From assembly GCA_025201345.1 (NCBI GenBank), contig JAIXMG010000009.1, forward strand, positions 1,116,001-1,180,000: 64,000 nucleotides of DNA. Reading direction: 5' to 3'. The translations under genes and the position numbers were made by a program. Source of the DNA: Thamnidium elegans. Its lineage: Eukaryota; Mucoromycota; Mucoromycetes; Mucorales; Mucoraceae. Below are positions 1 through 12,891 of the stretch, piece by piece. The notes below the pieces were generated by a model. It had not been told where the DNA came from and made no database searches. It saw nothing but the letters and a program-made list of their open reading frames with translations. Positions within the stretch are counted from its first letter, which is position 1. Each line of letters starts with the position of its first letter.

Positions 1-54
1 GGATAAAAAATGCCATACATCTTAAGCCTCAATTCGATTATTTCAGTTTCGCTG

Positions 55-448
55 AAATTTCGGTTAATCCTTGGTACACCACCATTTACACCACCAGTGC
101 CAATTTATAACGTAATTTTTTGGTGCACTTCCAACAATAACAGGTTCTTTACATGTAAAAACGACTTTAATATCGTGAGAAAGGAGATTGTAATATAAAT
201 ATCACGATGATTAAATAAATCCATTTTATCATAGTTAAATAAACCCCCATTTTATCATGATTAAAACCACCTATTTATTCCTTTCCTTTCCTTTCCTTTT
301 TTTTAACAATGAATTCATATTCAAGCAAGTACCTTTTATATAATCGAATGTCTAAATATTTCAAAAAGAGCTTCCCTATGATAGGGTAGTGTACCTAAAT
401 TGGCGTTGGTGGTGTAAATGGTAGTTTACCAAGAGTTAACCGAAATTT
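55..448. mobile_element. Short inverted-repeat element (MITE-like), about 394 bp
   Basis: Two 53-bp arms, 55-107 and 396-448, are inverted copies of each other and match at 47 of 53 positions. The outer ends read AAATTTCGGTTAA and the inner ends TAAATTGG. The interior of about 288 bp is AT-rich and holds no convincing ORF. Size and structure resemble a non-autonomous DNA transposon. I see no clear target-site duplication, so the true borders may lie a few bases off. The right arm overlaps the apparent first exon of the decayed ORF that follows, so the insertion or its decay may have reshaped that 5' end. Confidence 0.6.
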
Positions 449-1763
449 CTAACTATGATGAAGGTACAACAAATACCATGTATATGAATTTTTTACACAA
501 AGAAATAGGCATTATTAAAAGAAAGCAAAACCCATTAGTAGCCTCGGCTATAAATCATTTTAAAGTAAAATAAAAGGCTTGTACCTGTAAATAACTTCTG
601 TCTAATATATTCTTATTTTATAGACGAAAAGTAATAAAGATAGCCCATTTTATAAAGAATATAAGTATTGGAATGATCGTTCTCAAAATATTATAAATTC
701 CAAAATGAGAGCTCAAACAATGGAAGTAATCACTAATGTTCAAGTCAATTTTTTGAATCAATTGTCTAAAAAAGTAAGTTCAGCCTTTATCTATCAAACA
801 AATAAAAACTAAGTTATCAACTTGTATTAGCTAAAAAGAAGCAATGAAATTATCATGGAAGAAAATGAAGAAAATGATAATTTCAATAAAGCTTTAGATG
901 AAACTGTTGAAGAAGATACTGATGAAGAAGAAAACATCAATGTTCCAGAGATCATTGAAGCCGCTCCAGAAAAGTATAATCTGTAAGTGAAATATTTTTT
1001 AACACACACAAAAAAAGTAACTTGTTTTTTTAATTACAGTCTTACCGGATCGCCTCTGTTGAACACATAGGAGAAAATCCTACTTTAGATAGTAATAATG
1101 AAATGACAGTAAACGTCATTGAATCTATTGCAAATTACTAGTAAGTAAAGCTGGTTTTTTTTTGGTTGTATAACTATAATGAATTTTACTGATTGTATTT
1201 AAATAATTTAGATGGTAATTAAATAATTTAAAACAAGTGTAGATCAATTTCGACTAACTTTTTTTTTATTTAGGTTCGAAATTCAAGCTATCCATGACCA
1301 AATGGACTTCCGCTTAGACTTACGCTTAGGCTTAAAGTATATCCTCTTTTGGTAGAGTTTTCTGGGGATAGAATATAATAACAATGATACTAAGGAGTTA
1401 AAAGGCCTTAACAAACTTGTATCAGGAGCTATTAAATCAATTGAGCACGTTTGTGCCTTAACTGATTTAAAGCTTCCTATTCCCCAATTCATTGTTAGAT
1501 CCTATGGTAAGTTAATGCCATTTAATTATTTATTTATTAAGTGAGCTTTATATCTAATGCCAGTGTACTTTGTAGATGGTAAAATCAGGTTCGAATCAGT
1601 TATAAAGTTATCTGATAACACTTATATCAGAAGAACATATACTGCTATCCCTGTTCCCAAAACAGCCAGATTGTTAAAAGAATTATTTACCAAGATAGAT
1701 AAATTATATGAATGGCGAGAAGCCGTTATTTATCTTATTAAACAAGTTGTTACACCTTCTTAA
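417..1763 (+). pseudogene. Decayed multi-exon ORF of unknown family
   Basis: Coding-like exons with plausible GT/AG borders can be read at about 417-565, 624-773, 831-982, 1040-1136, 1275-1352, 1382-1500 and 1583-1763. The first three join in phase. Exon 4 reads on only in a different frame: the spliced frame meets TAG at 1068-1070, while the shifted frame stays open to about 1140. A further TAG follows at about 1353. The last exon is well formed and ends in a normal stop at 1763. The exon 3 product is rich in Glu, Asp and Asn. I do not recognise the family; it could be a Mucorales repeat family. The shifts suggest a pseudogene, but a gene with unusual splicing or sequence errors in homopolymers is possible. 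Confidence 0.4.
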
Positions 1764-1923
1764 AATAAGAGTAACACAAACTCTTAATTTTTATATAAAT
1801 ACCCCTTCCTTTTTATTCAATAAAATGGAACGAAAGTTCTTGGTAAAATAAGTTTAGTAACTTCACTACTTGGTTTTCCTAAATATACATCTATAATTCC
1901 TCACTGATTGATTCCCATTTGTT

Positions 1924-2251
1924 TTAATACATTTCTTCGAGAACAACAGATCTAGGATTAATTGCAGATATTTCATTACCATAAGTCAAAGTAAACTTCA
2001 TTTCTTTTATTCTTTGTGAATCTACTTATATATCCCCACACTCTTTGAACTGATATAAGTCCCACAGTAAAATTATACTTTGTTTTGACTGTACTTTCTT
2101 GAAGGCTCGTTGTTGAATATCGCTTTTCATAAATAAATAAATAACCTATAAGGCTTTCTAAGTTGACAACTAATAGTCTGGTGCTCACTACTTTTATTGT
2201 TGTTATATTATCTGTTGTTTTATACACTTTTAATAATCTTTCTTCCAAACT
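1924..2251 (-). pseudogene. C-terminal remnant of an unknown protein, with a premature stop
   Basis: On the minus strand one exon (2251-2189) joins in phase, across a 43-nt intron, to a second exon (2145-1924) ending in TAA. The joined frame has an amphipathic, Gln/Lys-rich stretch including RAFKKVQSKQSIILLW and a closing stretch containing EISAINPRSVVLEEMY. A TAA at 2026-2028 interrupts the frame, with coding-like sequence on both sides. That pattern suggests a C-terminal fragment of a once-functional gene. No upstream exons are identifiable, and I cannot assign a family. It faces the decayed ORF at 417-1763, so this corner of the window looks like a repeat graveyard. Confidence 0.4.
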
Positions 2252-5200
2252 TTACAACTTTTTATCCTAAGCTGTATCAATGTTTAATAAATAATAAAAA
2301 ATAATGAATAACGAAGTTACAAGATTTTTAACTAATTACTTGAATTTCTACAAATGTTACAGCAATAGTTATAATATGTACCAGTGTTGCCTTATAGGCT
2401 TGATCTAGACATAATCACACTATGAAGACTTCATGCAGCATCATTCACTGGATTTATCGCTTTTGTAAAACTTACATATACTGAAGGTTCAAGTACACGT
2501 AATATCATCAGCACATTTTTTTGGGGTAACTACTCAATTTTAAAAAAACAAGATGCATAGAAAAATTTTATTATAATAAACAGAGTTGTGAGAGGCTATT
2601 TATGTTGATATTTTATCAATAGAATTGAAACGTAAGATCCTTGTACCGAGTTCTAACATACGATCGAAGGATAGGTCCAAGCTGGCATGTATTGATACCA
2701 CAGGTTATGTTTTCTAAAGTCAAAAGTATTTCAAATTCATTAGACCTCTACTATTTTAAAGCTCATTTGCAAATATGTTCATACCTTTTTTGAATTATCT
2801 TGAGAGTATATCATTTATTCTTTAACCATATACTTGTTCAAATCATACTTAGTAGAAAAACACTCTGCAGGGTCACTTGACAGTTGAATGAAAAATGATC
2901 CGATTATATTTACAATGGAGTCTCATTTAGGTCCACAATGTTATAACTGCTGTTGAAGGGATAAGCGTCGTGAGGCCTATATTTTTCTATCAAGAATCAT
3001 AAACAAGTAGAGCTTAACAACAATAAGATTTGGAAATATGTTGCGTGGATTTATTCACATGAAAGCTCTCATAGAAAAACATAAAATAAATCAATAAAGG
3101 AATATATTTTATAACAAGCGTTTAACAGCAATTACTCTAATGACAACAATACATACCACATAGTAGCATAAAAGGTCTTTAAAACCCAAGTTATGAATTT
3201 ATATACAAGAAGAGGGACGTAAATATGAAGTCTCACTCCTTCTATAATTGTTAAAGTTTACTCGTGTGATGCATTCACTCATCATGGCGTAATTATACTG
3301 CTATTTGTTTCATACAAAGGTATCAACACGTCTATTGTTGAAGTAACCTATATATGTATATATATAAGTAAAAAAAAAAAATACGAAATAGAGATATACA
3401 CGAACCTTGTTTTGACGTAACCACAACAAAAAAGCAAGCGATATCTAGTTGGAGACGTTGCAATAAACAGAAAAATAGTTTTGGAAATCGTCTTCATGTA
3501 AGGATCCTTCAAACCTATACGAAAAGTAATCTGAAACTGTTATAAAAGCTAACCATTCCAAGGTAACAACATTGCAATGCCATAGCTAAAGTATATCTAC
3601 GGGAAAAGCCAGTGTTTATATAATAATTTTTATCTCCCTTCATATTTTTTTTTACTATTTTTACCCAGTAAATAATGGGATTATTATTATTCTTTAAGTT
3701 GTCAGAATTCTTTTCTTCTAAAAGCGCCTCTTGGTATGAAGAAGTAATAGATCTTGGTATCCAATTTTTTTTAGCATGACACTATATGACGAAACAAAGA
3801 AAGTGAGTGAGAATATACTTTCAATTCCAAAAAGTATTAAGAATGTGTCACAAAGGTAGTATATATCGGAGTTGGGCCACTAAAAAAAAACTTTTGGGCG
3901 GTTGATGAAGATCAATGTAAATCTTTGTATCCGTGCACTTAAACACAGACCCCTTAAAAAATGTAACCAGTATTATACGGTCTGTCTTACACCTTTATAG
4001 TACGGCGTAAAATCACCTCTGTATGTTTTTTGAGTGTAGAGAGTAACTAGTTTAAAGTAAAGGTAAGAAAAAAAAGGGGGGATAGGGGTACTGGTATGAT
4101 GTGTGTGTGTGTGTGCGCACTATTATAGTAAACTTGACCATGTAATATCTTTTTTTTTTCCTGCGAATTGCGACTTATCAAACGCTATAAAATCCGTATT
4201 TTTTTTTTTTTTTTTTTTTTTTTTGTAGATGTTTTTCAAACTGACAAATATATAAAAAAAACACACTTGAAAGAATCGAATTGTATGCTATAACTCTTCA
4301 GAGCGAGCTTTTTAACACCATTTGGTTCTATTGTTCCCTCTCATCCTTTCACTTTCCCGAGAGATTCCTGCGGGTTGATTTGTAAGTTTGTATAGCATGA
4401 TTATCCGCTTTTTCTTAAAACCAACCGACCTATCACTGCTTTTTTTTTCGTATATATATATTAGGAGTGCTTTCTTGATTTACTATCAAGTAAGTCGTTA
4501 ATGTGCAATGTATTATATATATGTATATAAATATACCTGACATAGTTCATTCCTTCCTTTTGGTTACAGGAGATTCGCCTAAGGTCCTGTGAAATACAGG
4601 TTGATTTTCAGGATTAATATAAAGTTTGCAAAAATAAGGTGGGAAACCCTTCCAATTCGGAGAATAAAGACGTGTTTTAACCATTTCATTACTCCTAAAC
4701 GGACAGATTGAAAATTATCCAAAGTATATAAACTATATATTGCGATCAAATACATTTGGCCATTCCAATTGGGCTTTTCCCAACTTTCAAAACCGAAATC
4801 TCACGCAAAAAAAAAAAGTAGCAAACTCAGCTGATTGACGTTTACATAAAAGTTTCTCGCTACAGGCCGATATCAGATGTTTCCCATGCGATCATGTTTG
4901 TGTGTAAATATCCCAAGTTCTTGACACTTTTTAGGATCTATTGTCACTATTATTTTTTATTTCAAAAATTGTAGAACGTTTTTTTTTTTTTTTCAATTCG
5001 ATCTTTTAGGTACGTTAGCTACAAACCAAGTTATTGGGACAGTATCTGTTTATTTGTATTACGTGGTAATATCTGAAGAAGCAATAATTGGTCTAATATA
5101 TAGACAGATCACGAGAATTCCAAACCATTTTGAGGAAGACACAAAAGAGATATAAAAGAGATTGATTACAAAGATCTAAACTAAAAGATTCGCGTGGATT

Positions 5201-5869
5201 TCAAGGCATCTGGACCCTGGATCGTCGTTTATTTCTCTCTCTTTCTCTCTAAACGATGACAAGATTAAAAAAAGCTTAGCCCATACTTTACAACATTTTC
5301 ACTTGCAAAATTCAATTATGAGAAAGTTTACTGCTCTTTTTTTTTTCCCACTATACCTAATTTTAAGTCTAAGTTATTACATGACTGTACTACAACAGGG
5401 TCACTAACACCGAGGCAGATTGACTTTTTAGGTAATACCGACTTTTTTCTTTAAAAAGAGTTTTGAGGTATCTTTATAAACAATAATAATAATAATAATA
5501 AAAAAAAGTAGAATTCGTAATAAATTAATATTTTTTTTTTTTTTTTTTCACTGTAAGGGAATAAGGAGGAAAAGCAGGTTTTTTTGATTTTTTTTCATGT
5601 AGTACCAATATAATTATAATAAAAAAAAGAAGGGAGGAAGCTATTGAAAAATATATAAGAGGGGAAGAATAATAAATAGGCAGTAGTAATAATAGTTAGT
5701 AAAAAAAAAAAAGGAATAAAAGGGATGGTAATTAGAAAGGAGGAGGAGGGTAACGTATGTGTATCAAGTAAATAATTTTTTTTTGTTTGTATAAGATGTT
5801 TTTTTTTTTGGCTTTTGTATTATAAACCTATCAATTTTCATTACATACGTATCACCAATCTACTGTTTT
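2252..5869. other. AT-rich intergenic region, no gene seen
   Basis: Stops are frequent in all frames. I see only homopolymer runs (poly-T around 4199-4224, 4981-4993 and 5530-5549), a (GT)n tract at 4101-4115 and an (AAT)n tract near 5485-5500. The right end is the 3' flank of the NDT80-like gene. Confidence 0.6.
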
Positions 5870-7580
5870 TTAATGGGAGTTCGCAGAAGAATGGTGTGGC
5901 ATAAAATGCTTACTGTCTGGGGTAATTGAACGTCCAGCGTCAAGTGGGTTTGTCTCTGTAGGAGGTGTATTGTTGTTTTGTTGTGATTGTGGAGGGCGCA
6001 TACTATATCCATTGAATTCCGAATTTACATAAGGCGAATTATTATTAAATCTACCGTGATGGTCAGAGGAAGAAGGGTGTTGTAATGTAGGCTGATCTCT
6101 ATTAGACCAATAGGGCTTACTTTCGTTTTGACTAGGATGATTGTTTTCGTAATAACCAGGTTCGCTATTTCCTGGTGCAGACGGATGTTGTTGTTGTTGT
6201 TGAGAGGCATAAGGATGCATCATATATCCACCCTCACGATTTGGTACATTTTCTTCTTCACTTCTACCTGACCCAATAGAGGGTGCGTTTAAAACGGGAG
6301 CGTATCCACCTACCTGGTAAGGATACCCTGTAGATGGTTGCCCGTAAGATGAATAAGGGTTTCCGAAATCCCCACTACTGCCATTTGCAGAAGGATTTAA
6401 AGGACCCCCACCATTCCCAAATCTAGGCTGTGAGTGAGATTGCATGTAGTGATGATCATCAGGTCCGCCACCGCTGGCAGAGGTAGGACCACCAGGAGGA
6501 GTGGGGTTAGTAGAACTTGTTGTACTACCAGAAGATGCGCCTTGACCAATGGCACCAAATGAGGAAGGCATAGACGAAGGTGTACCAGCATCCATACTTC
6601 TATAGCGAGTATGAGAATCAGCATAATGACCAGGACTTCTGCCACGTACAACAAGTGGCGAGGAGGTACAAGAAGCAACCTTAAATTGTTTACCAGAGGA
6701 GCTATTGGCACAGAGATCAACCACAATTTCGTAATACTGTTGAGCGGCTCTTCTTTTTCCATTATTGGCAGTAGCGGTCTTAAACTGCATACGTTCAAAG
6801 GTGACAATGTTATGGTTAGCACCGACAGAGGCAAGATGCAAGTTACCGCCAGCGCTAACAACGCGAGGCTCAGGAATCATTTGGGGCCCTTTATCACGTT
6901 TAGGCGTATGCTGCACCAATTCAATTCTTTTATCGCTTCCAGTCACACGAGCACTGACACCAATAGAAAAGAAATCCACTTGATGGATCTCTTGATTTTC
7001 GGTACGAATAAGACAAGGTACTTCAGGTCCTTGCAGTAAGTAATTGATGCCGTGGATATCAAATGTTGCGCTCACTTGAAAGTAATTACGACGATAACAA
7101 GTCCAGTCTTGATCTGCACGAAAGAATCCGCGATCCATCTTTGCATGCAATTGAGCTTGATATCTATTATAAATTAATTGATACACAATAAATAAGATTA
7201 ATATTACACGAAATATTATAAGGTTTGTTTTTTTTAAAAAAAAAAAAAGAAAAAGAAAAGAAAGACTTACCCATTTGATTGATCAATATTCCATAAATCG
7301 AGCGCTTGCTTTGTTTGACTGAAGGAAGGCCCAGTCTCGAAAGAAAACATAGAAGATTCAGTTCTGCGTCGTCTTAATGTTGTACTTCCGGGATAAGGGT
7401 TAGAATGGAAAGTTGTAGTGGTAAAACTGGCTGGTCTGGTAGGAAGTGGGGGTCTTCTTCTGATAAGATCTGGAGCAGCCGTCGCGTTTGCTGGAGGTAT
7501 CTTACTATCGGGAGGAGGACTGATTACATCAGGTCTAGGTGTGCTAGGCTGAGAACCAGACATAAGTCTATAATTTATAT

Positions 7581-7646
<66 letters not shown>

Positions 7647-7910
7647 AGTTACAAAGATGATGACCATCGAGATGATGAATGTTGATTCATGATGAACGAA
7701 AAAATAAAAGTATATAATAATAATAAAAATAAAAAAAAGGACTTACCCTGGCATTGCAGGTTGAGTTGACATTCCAGGAAGTACAGTAGAGTTCGAGGGT
7801 GCGTTTGGGTGTTGAGGATACTCGCTGCTACCGTAAGGATAATTTGATTGAAGTGACATATAATTACGTGGTGTGTCTGGGGGTGAAGTCCATTTACTAT
7901 CTTGTTGCAT
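5870..7910 (-). CDS. NDT80/PhoG-family DNA-binding transcription factor
   Basis: Exons (minus strand): 7910-7747, 7567-7271, 7163-5870; 584 aa, all junctions in phase 2. Residues from about 155 onward carry the NDT80/PhoG DNA-binding fold signature: QLHAKMDRGFF, DWTCYRRNYFQVS, then FERMQFKTATANNGKRRAAQ and YYEIVVDLC. This Ig-fold domain is known from yeast Ndt80 and Neurospora VIB-1, regulators of meiosis, nutrient response or cell death. The N-terminal 150 residues are Pro/Ser/Thr-rich with basic RRR clusters. The C-terminal 250 residues are rich in Gly, Ser, Pro, Asn and Gln with a Gln run, a typical disordered activation region. It should act in the nucleus. The start is the first Met of the 5' exon. 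Intron 1 contains a 62-nt poly-A run. Which NDT80 subfamily it belongs to cannot be told by eye. Confidence 0.93.
7583..7644. repeat. 62-nt uninterrupted poly-A tract in an intron
   Basis: An unbroken A run on the plus strand (T on the coding strand) lies in intron 1 of the NDT80-like gene, just upstream of its 3' splice site. It may serve as an extreme polypyrimidine tract. Its exact length is likely unstable or mis-sequenced. Confidence 0.9.
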
Positions 7911-10283
7911 ATTTCAGGTACGATCCGTAAAAATCTACTTGTTTTTTTTTACGTGAAAAAATAAAAAAAAATATGTGTATGAAAAAGAAACAAAAACCAA
8001 CGAAAAAGATTATACTTTTTTTTTTTTCTCTTAAAAATAAATAAACATCTGTGCGACATACAAAAAGTAACTTGCCCAATACATGTGAGCGAAAAAAAAA
8101 AAACGCCAGCGTCAATTGATGAGATCAAAAAGCTTCTCAAATATATAAAAGCATATAATTGTGATAAACTGATTGGCTAGAGCTTAAAAAAATATTTAAT
8201 CACGATGATGGTTTTTTTTTTATACTTTGATCTTACTACTTATAATATCTACCGTAATCGATATAAATATTGAGTAAGCGAGATCAATAACATAACTTTA
8301 TACGTTATAACTCGCTTTTTCTATTCAAAAAAAAAAAAATTGTGAAGGATATCTCCATTTTCTTTTCTCATGTACTAAAAATTAAGTTATCTACTAATTA
8401 ACGCCCAACATTATTAACGCTCAGTTACAAGTGGGTTTAAAATGTTTATTGTATTGATCCGCAGGAACAACAAAAAAAAAAAAAAAAAAAAAAAAAACTA
8501 TTGTATATTTGCATGGCCCTTGGTACTAGTTTCACGTATGAGATTTAATGTTTCGTGGCCTGATAATATTTAGAGCTATAATATTTTAGTATAATAGCAT
8601 TTATGACAATAAACACACGAGCGTAATCTCTCAATTCGTCATATTGTGTGATAAGCAGCATCTTTTTTTTTTATAGGGGAACCTAAATGTGACAGATGTC
8701 ATGTCTGGCCTTTTCGTTGCTACAACTGTATATATATATATATAAGCATAGCCTTTTTTTTTTTTCTGTAGGGGTACAAGTGGTAATATATAGCAGGTGT
8801 TCCCACGCTAGTGCTTTGAATTGCGGCAATAAGTGCCCAGTGCCGCTTGAGAAAAAAAAAATATAGTTTAAATATTATTTTTTCGATATCAATAAAAGTT
8901 TTTATCGCTTACACGCACTAAATATTTTAAAATAGTTTGTTTTATCTCATTCCAGGTTCTAGTTTATAAGTAAATACAAATTATCAGATTAACTATTGGC
9001 GCTTTTATTTCTAATTAATTGGTAGCAAAAAAGAAAAAGTTGAATTAGAATTATTCTAGTGTCTTGAAAAAGAAAGAAAGAAAAGAAATCTTGAACATTT
9101 TGCGGTTCCACTTTGAAAGATGAAGCATTTCTAACAAAAATTTACTTTAAATACTTATTTTTGGAGCTTGGAAGAGAGTCAAATAGAATAGATTTCGATT
9201 AAAAATAAGATTGAAAACGATTCATAAATTCTCTATTTTGATCACGTCACGTAATCTAAATTATTTGGTTTTTCTGATTTTAGTCCCAACGTGCATATAT
9301 GTTTCTGCTGCAGACATTTATTAAAAAAAAAAAAAACTGCGTTTCTTGTATTTGTGATAAAATTTGAGTTTTTTTTTTTTTTTTTACAAAAAAGTAAGGT
9401 AGAAAAAGAAAACGCATTGTTTATGAGAGTTTAAAATTCAAACAACATCCCTATTCAACTTTAATATCCAATAATCTTTATCATATTTTGTGGCATTCAT
9501 TTTAAACATACTATACTACTTGGTAAACACAACAGTTTTTTTTTTAAAGTGACAAAAGTTGTTGTCGTAAAATTTAATACAACGTTGCCTTTTTATTCTT
9601 CATAAAAACAAAGTTTCATAAAGGCATCATGAAACCTGATGATATCGTTTACATGTTTCTAGTTTTTATATACGTCAAACGTACAAAGCTTCAAAACTCC
9701 AAAATGATAAGTTTTTTTTTTTTTTTTTTTTGAGGAAAAATATATCATTCATGTAACCATAGTACCACTAACATTATAAAATTCTTGGAACAAACAGACT
9801 AATTTTATTTTATACATAAATTTGTCTTTTTTATATGCGCAAATTACATAAATGTATATTTACAAATCAGCAAGAAAAAAAAAGTTTAATACATCATTCC
9901 AACGGAAAGAATATATTTTAATTGGATAGAATACACTTTACAGGAAGAAAAAATCTATCGTGCACTTAATAAGTTCCATAAAAAGAATTTTGACAGAAAA
10001 TCAGGGAAATGGGGCCCTCTTAATTAAGGCAAAAAATGTGAGGGGTTACACGCTTTATCACAACCCATACCTAATTTTTTTTTTAATTTCATTTATCCAC
10101 TGTTTAATTGTTTTATTATGTTTATAAACATACCATTAAAAACCATATTAACTTTTATATATAAGTACATATATATACATATATACATTTACATTTTGTA
10201 TATAAAGTGTCGTAATTGAATAAATATTTCTATTTCACTTCTTTTTTTTTTCACGTATATATATATATAATACCAATTACAAA
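7911..10283. other. Divergent intergenic region between NDT80-like and RING-RRM genes
   Basis: About 2.4 kb of AT-rich sequence with many poly-A/poly-T runs (for example about 8471-8497 and 9714-9731). It must hold both promoters. I see no ORF with coding character and no RNA gene. Confidence 0.5.
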
Positions 10284-12675
10284 ATGATATATGACACTAT
10301 GAGTGAGTATTTTTTTTAAACCCCAACCCCAACCTCCCCTTTGAATCATATAACATTGACTTACACTTTACCTTCCAGCTGATTTTATCCATCCTATCGA
10401 AGAAAACAATTCATTTATAATGAGCTTAAATACATCTCAACAACAAAAAGGTTCACCTATAAGACCACCTACACCACTTACACCATCATCCAACAGCAGC
10501 TCTTTCCCCCAAACAAAGTTTAATTCGTCTTATTCATTGTTTGATTTAAACGATAGTCCCACACCAAATAATTCTAGCTGGGACTGGCTCACAGCTAACA
10601 ACACTAACACGCCACTTCTTCGTAAACACTCTATCAATGCTGACGGTAATGATTTTTCCAATACTTCATCTCCCACTTCCTCAGTTACGGATTTTTGGAG
10701 ACGTGCATCGGAACCTAACATTTCGAGTTATTCGTCACGTGTATGTTCATCTTGTTTGAATAAACACACGCAATTATTATCTCCTTCTTGCGGTAAACAT
10801 AGATTTTGTAGTTCGTGTTTAACGTCTCAGTCATTGAACTTAATAATGCAGGGCGTTTGTCCCAATTGTCCACAGGTAAGATATTGACATGGAATAGTAT
10901 TACAGACCAAAAAAAAAAAAAAAAAAAACTAACAAAATCACTCCTATTTTTTCTTTCTCTTATATACACACAGACACTTGCCAGTAATTACAATATAAAC
11001 AGTATGCATATTGCCACCCAAACAAATAATACCATTGCAACATCAAGCGAATACATATCTCAGCACCAAACACTTAATTATCCTTCAACGCCTCCATCTT
11101 CTATAGGTAATTTACCCTCTAATCAAACTCATTATGCCTGCGCAAAAATATCCAATGTAAAGTATTCATTAAAATTTAATTCATTCTTGTGCATCTATTT
11201 AATACCAACTTCTTTTAATAAGATCCCCTGGGACGTATCTCAAAACGATGTGCGTCACTTTTTTGGTAATTGCAGAAGCCCCTCTTTATCTGTTTATACT
11301 CAGTCAATTCATGTAAGTATTACAATAAACCCTATACAAAAAGAATATCCCTTGATATTAAATTATTTCTTCTCCCTCCATCCCTTTTATATAAACTCGT
11401 GCAGATTATGATGGATCGTACTACAGGAAAAACATTATCAGACGCTTATGTTGAATTTACCAGTATTTCTGACATGAGACGTGCTATAGAAACTAGAAAC
11501 CAAAAGCCTTTGAAAGGTCGAATTGTATCCGTTAATGAATGCTCGCAAGAAGAATTGTTAACTGTTGTCTTTCCCAAGTGGAGAGGTCAGTTTCATGGAA
11601 CTTTAGCTATTCCACCAGCATCTGAAATTGTAAGAACTATGTCTACTGCAGCAGGTGGTGGCAATTCTGGATGTCCTCCTTTTATTACACGTGAGGAAAT
11701 TAATTCACTTTTAGTTGTTTGTAAAAATTATAAGGTAACTTTATGACACATCCCCTTTTTTGTTGTTGTTGTTGTTGTACTAGGCTAACACATATATCCC
11801 AGTTACATTTCTCTAGAAAATGTGCTGAAAGACCATTTGAAAATATTATTAGTGTAATCGCAAAATATCCTTGGCATCAATCCCATCTTATTTCCACTAT
11901 GCACAGAGACCATATCTACGAAATGTTAAAATTATCTATCGAGTCTTTAAACGCCCACCTCGCCAAAGACTATGTTCAGATCGACTCAACTTTACTGGAA
12001 CGCTTAACACGTGCTGGTATCATGTGTCCTGCTTTTACAGAAAGACAAAAGACAACTTTATTACAGACTGCACGTATCGATTGCCCTGCAGATATTGAAT
12101 CCTTTCTCATCCTTACTAACTGTATCGTCTTGTCTCCCTCTACATCATCTGCTGCCACTGACGAGCAACAGCAATTCCAACAAGCTCCTTTAAGCATCAA
12201 TACCAAACAAGCTTTTCCTTTTCTGAAACGTGACTCACCACAGGAGCTCAAAGCTAACAAGGAAAAGACAGCATATCCTTGGGAAAAAAATAGCAACGAT
12301 CATAGTTTAAACGATTTATTATTATCGCCCACACATTCACCTATCTCCTCATTGATCCGCGATATCCAACAAACATGTTACTTTGATGAACAGTCAAATA
12401 TTAGCCAACAGCCCAAAAAAACCTCTTCAAAGAAAGATCATACTATCAATAGCGGTATTCCTCTTTTACTTCAACCTACCACGAACTTATCGCAATCTTC
12501 ACTAGAACAACATTATCAACAAAAATCTGAACGTTTTCAGACTAATAATTTCAGTAAATCCATTCAACAGTTATCTCCTTGGGCTCCTTCCTACGCACCA
12601 AAGACGCTTTCAGACGATATTTGGAGAATATCAACACCTGTTGATTCCACTTCAAAGAACCTTTTAACCGCTTAA
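10284..12675 (+). CDS. RING-HC finger plus RRM protein (putative RNA-binding E3 ligase)
   Basis: Exons: 10284-10302, 10379-10875, 10974-11156, 11223-11312, 11405-11734, 11803-12675; 663 aa. A 19-nt first exon supplies the start; the next in-frame Met is residue 21. Residues 129-170 fit a C3HC4 RING: C129-x2-C132-x11-C144-x2-H147-x2-C150-x2-C153-x13-C167-x2-C170. Residues about 226-305 form an RRM, with an RNP2-like AKISNIPW and an RNP1-like SDAYVEF. The stretch after it (YPWHQSHL, then a helical segment) could be a degenerate second RNA-binding module. N- and C-terminal regions are Ser/Thr/Asn/Gln-rich. RING plus RRM recalls Not4, but a separate NOT4 lies at 36891 and this protein lacks Not4's C4C4 RING. 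Function is inferred: RNA binding with possible ubiquitin ligation. No close named orthologue is recognised. Confidence 0.85.
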
Positions 12676-12779
12676 ATTATAATGGCACATATAATTCATA
12701 GATTAACAATTTCTCTCTATATAATAGCATTTACCATAATGAAAATTGGCAATAGAATCAACTAGTTTAGTACCTATAA

Positions 12780-12812
<33 letters not shown>

Positions 12813-12891
12813 TTCGCTCACCATTTATCCTAATTCTTATCACGATAAATAAAAAAAATTATATCAAACCATATAGACTAGTTTATTTTTT

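Noticed and set aside
6397..7039. Long ORFs on both strands inside the NDT80-like last exon
   Set aside because: They are shadows of the NDT80/PhoG coding frame, which alone has the family motifs.
7897..8140. Short Phe-rich ORFs before the NDT80-like start
   Set aside because: They arise from poly-T runs; the first is an out-of-frame overlap with the exon 1 start region.
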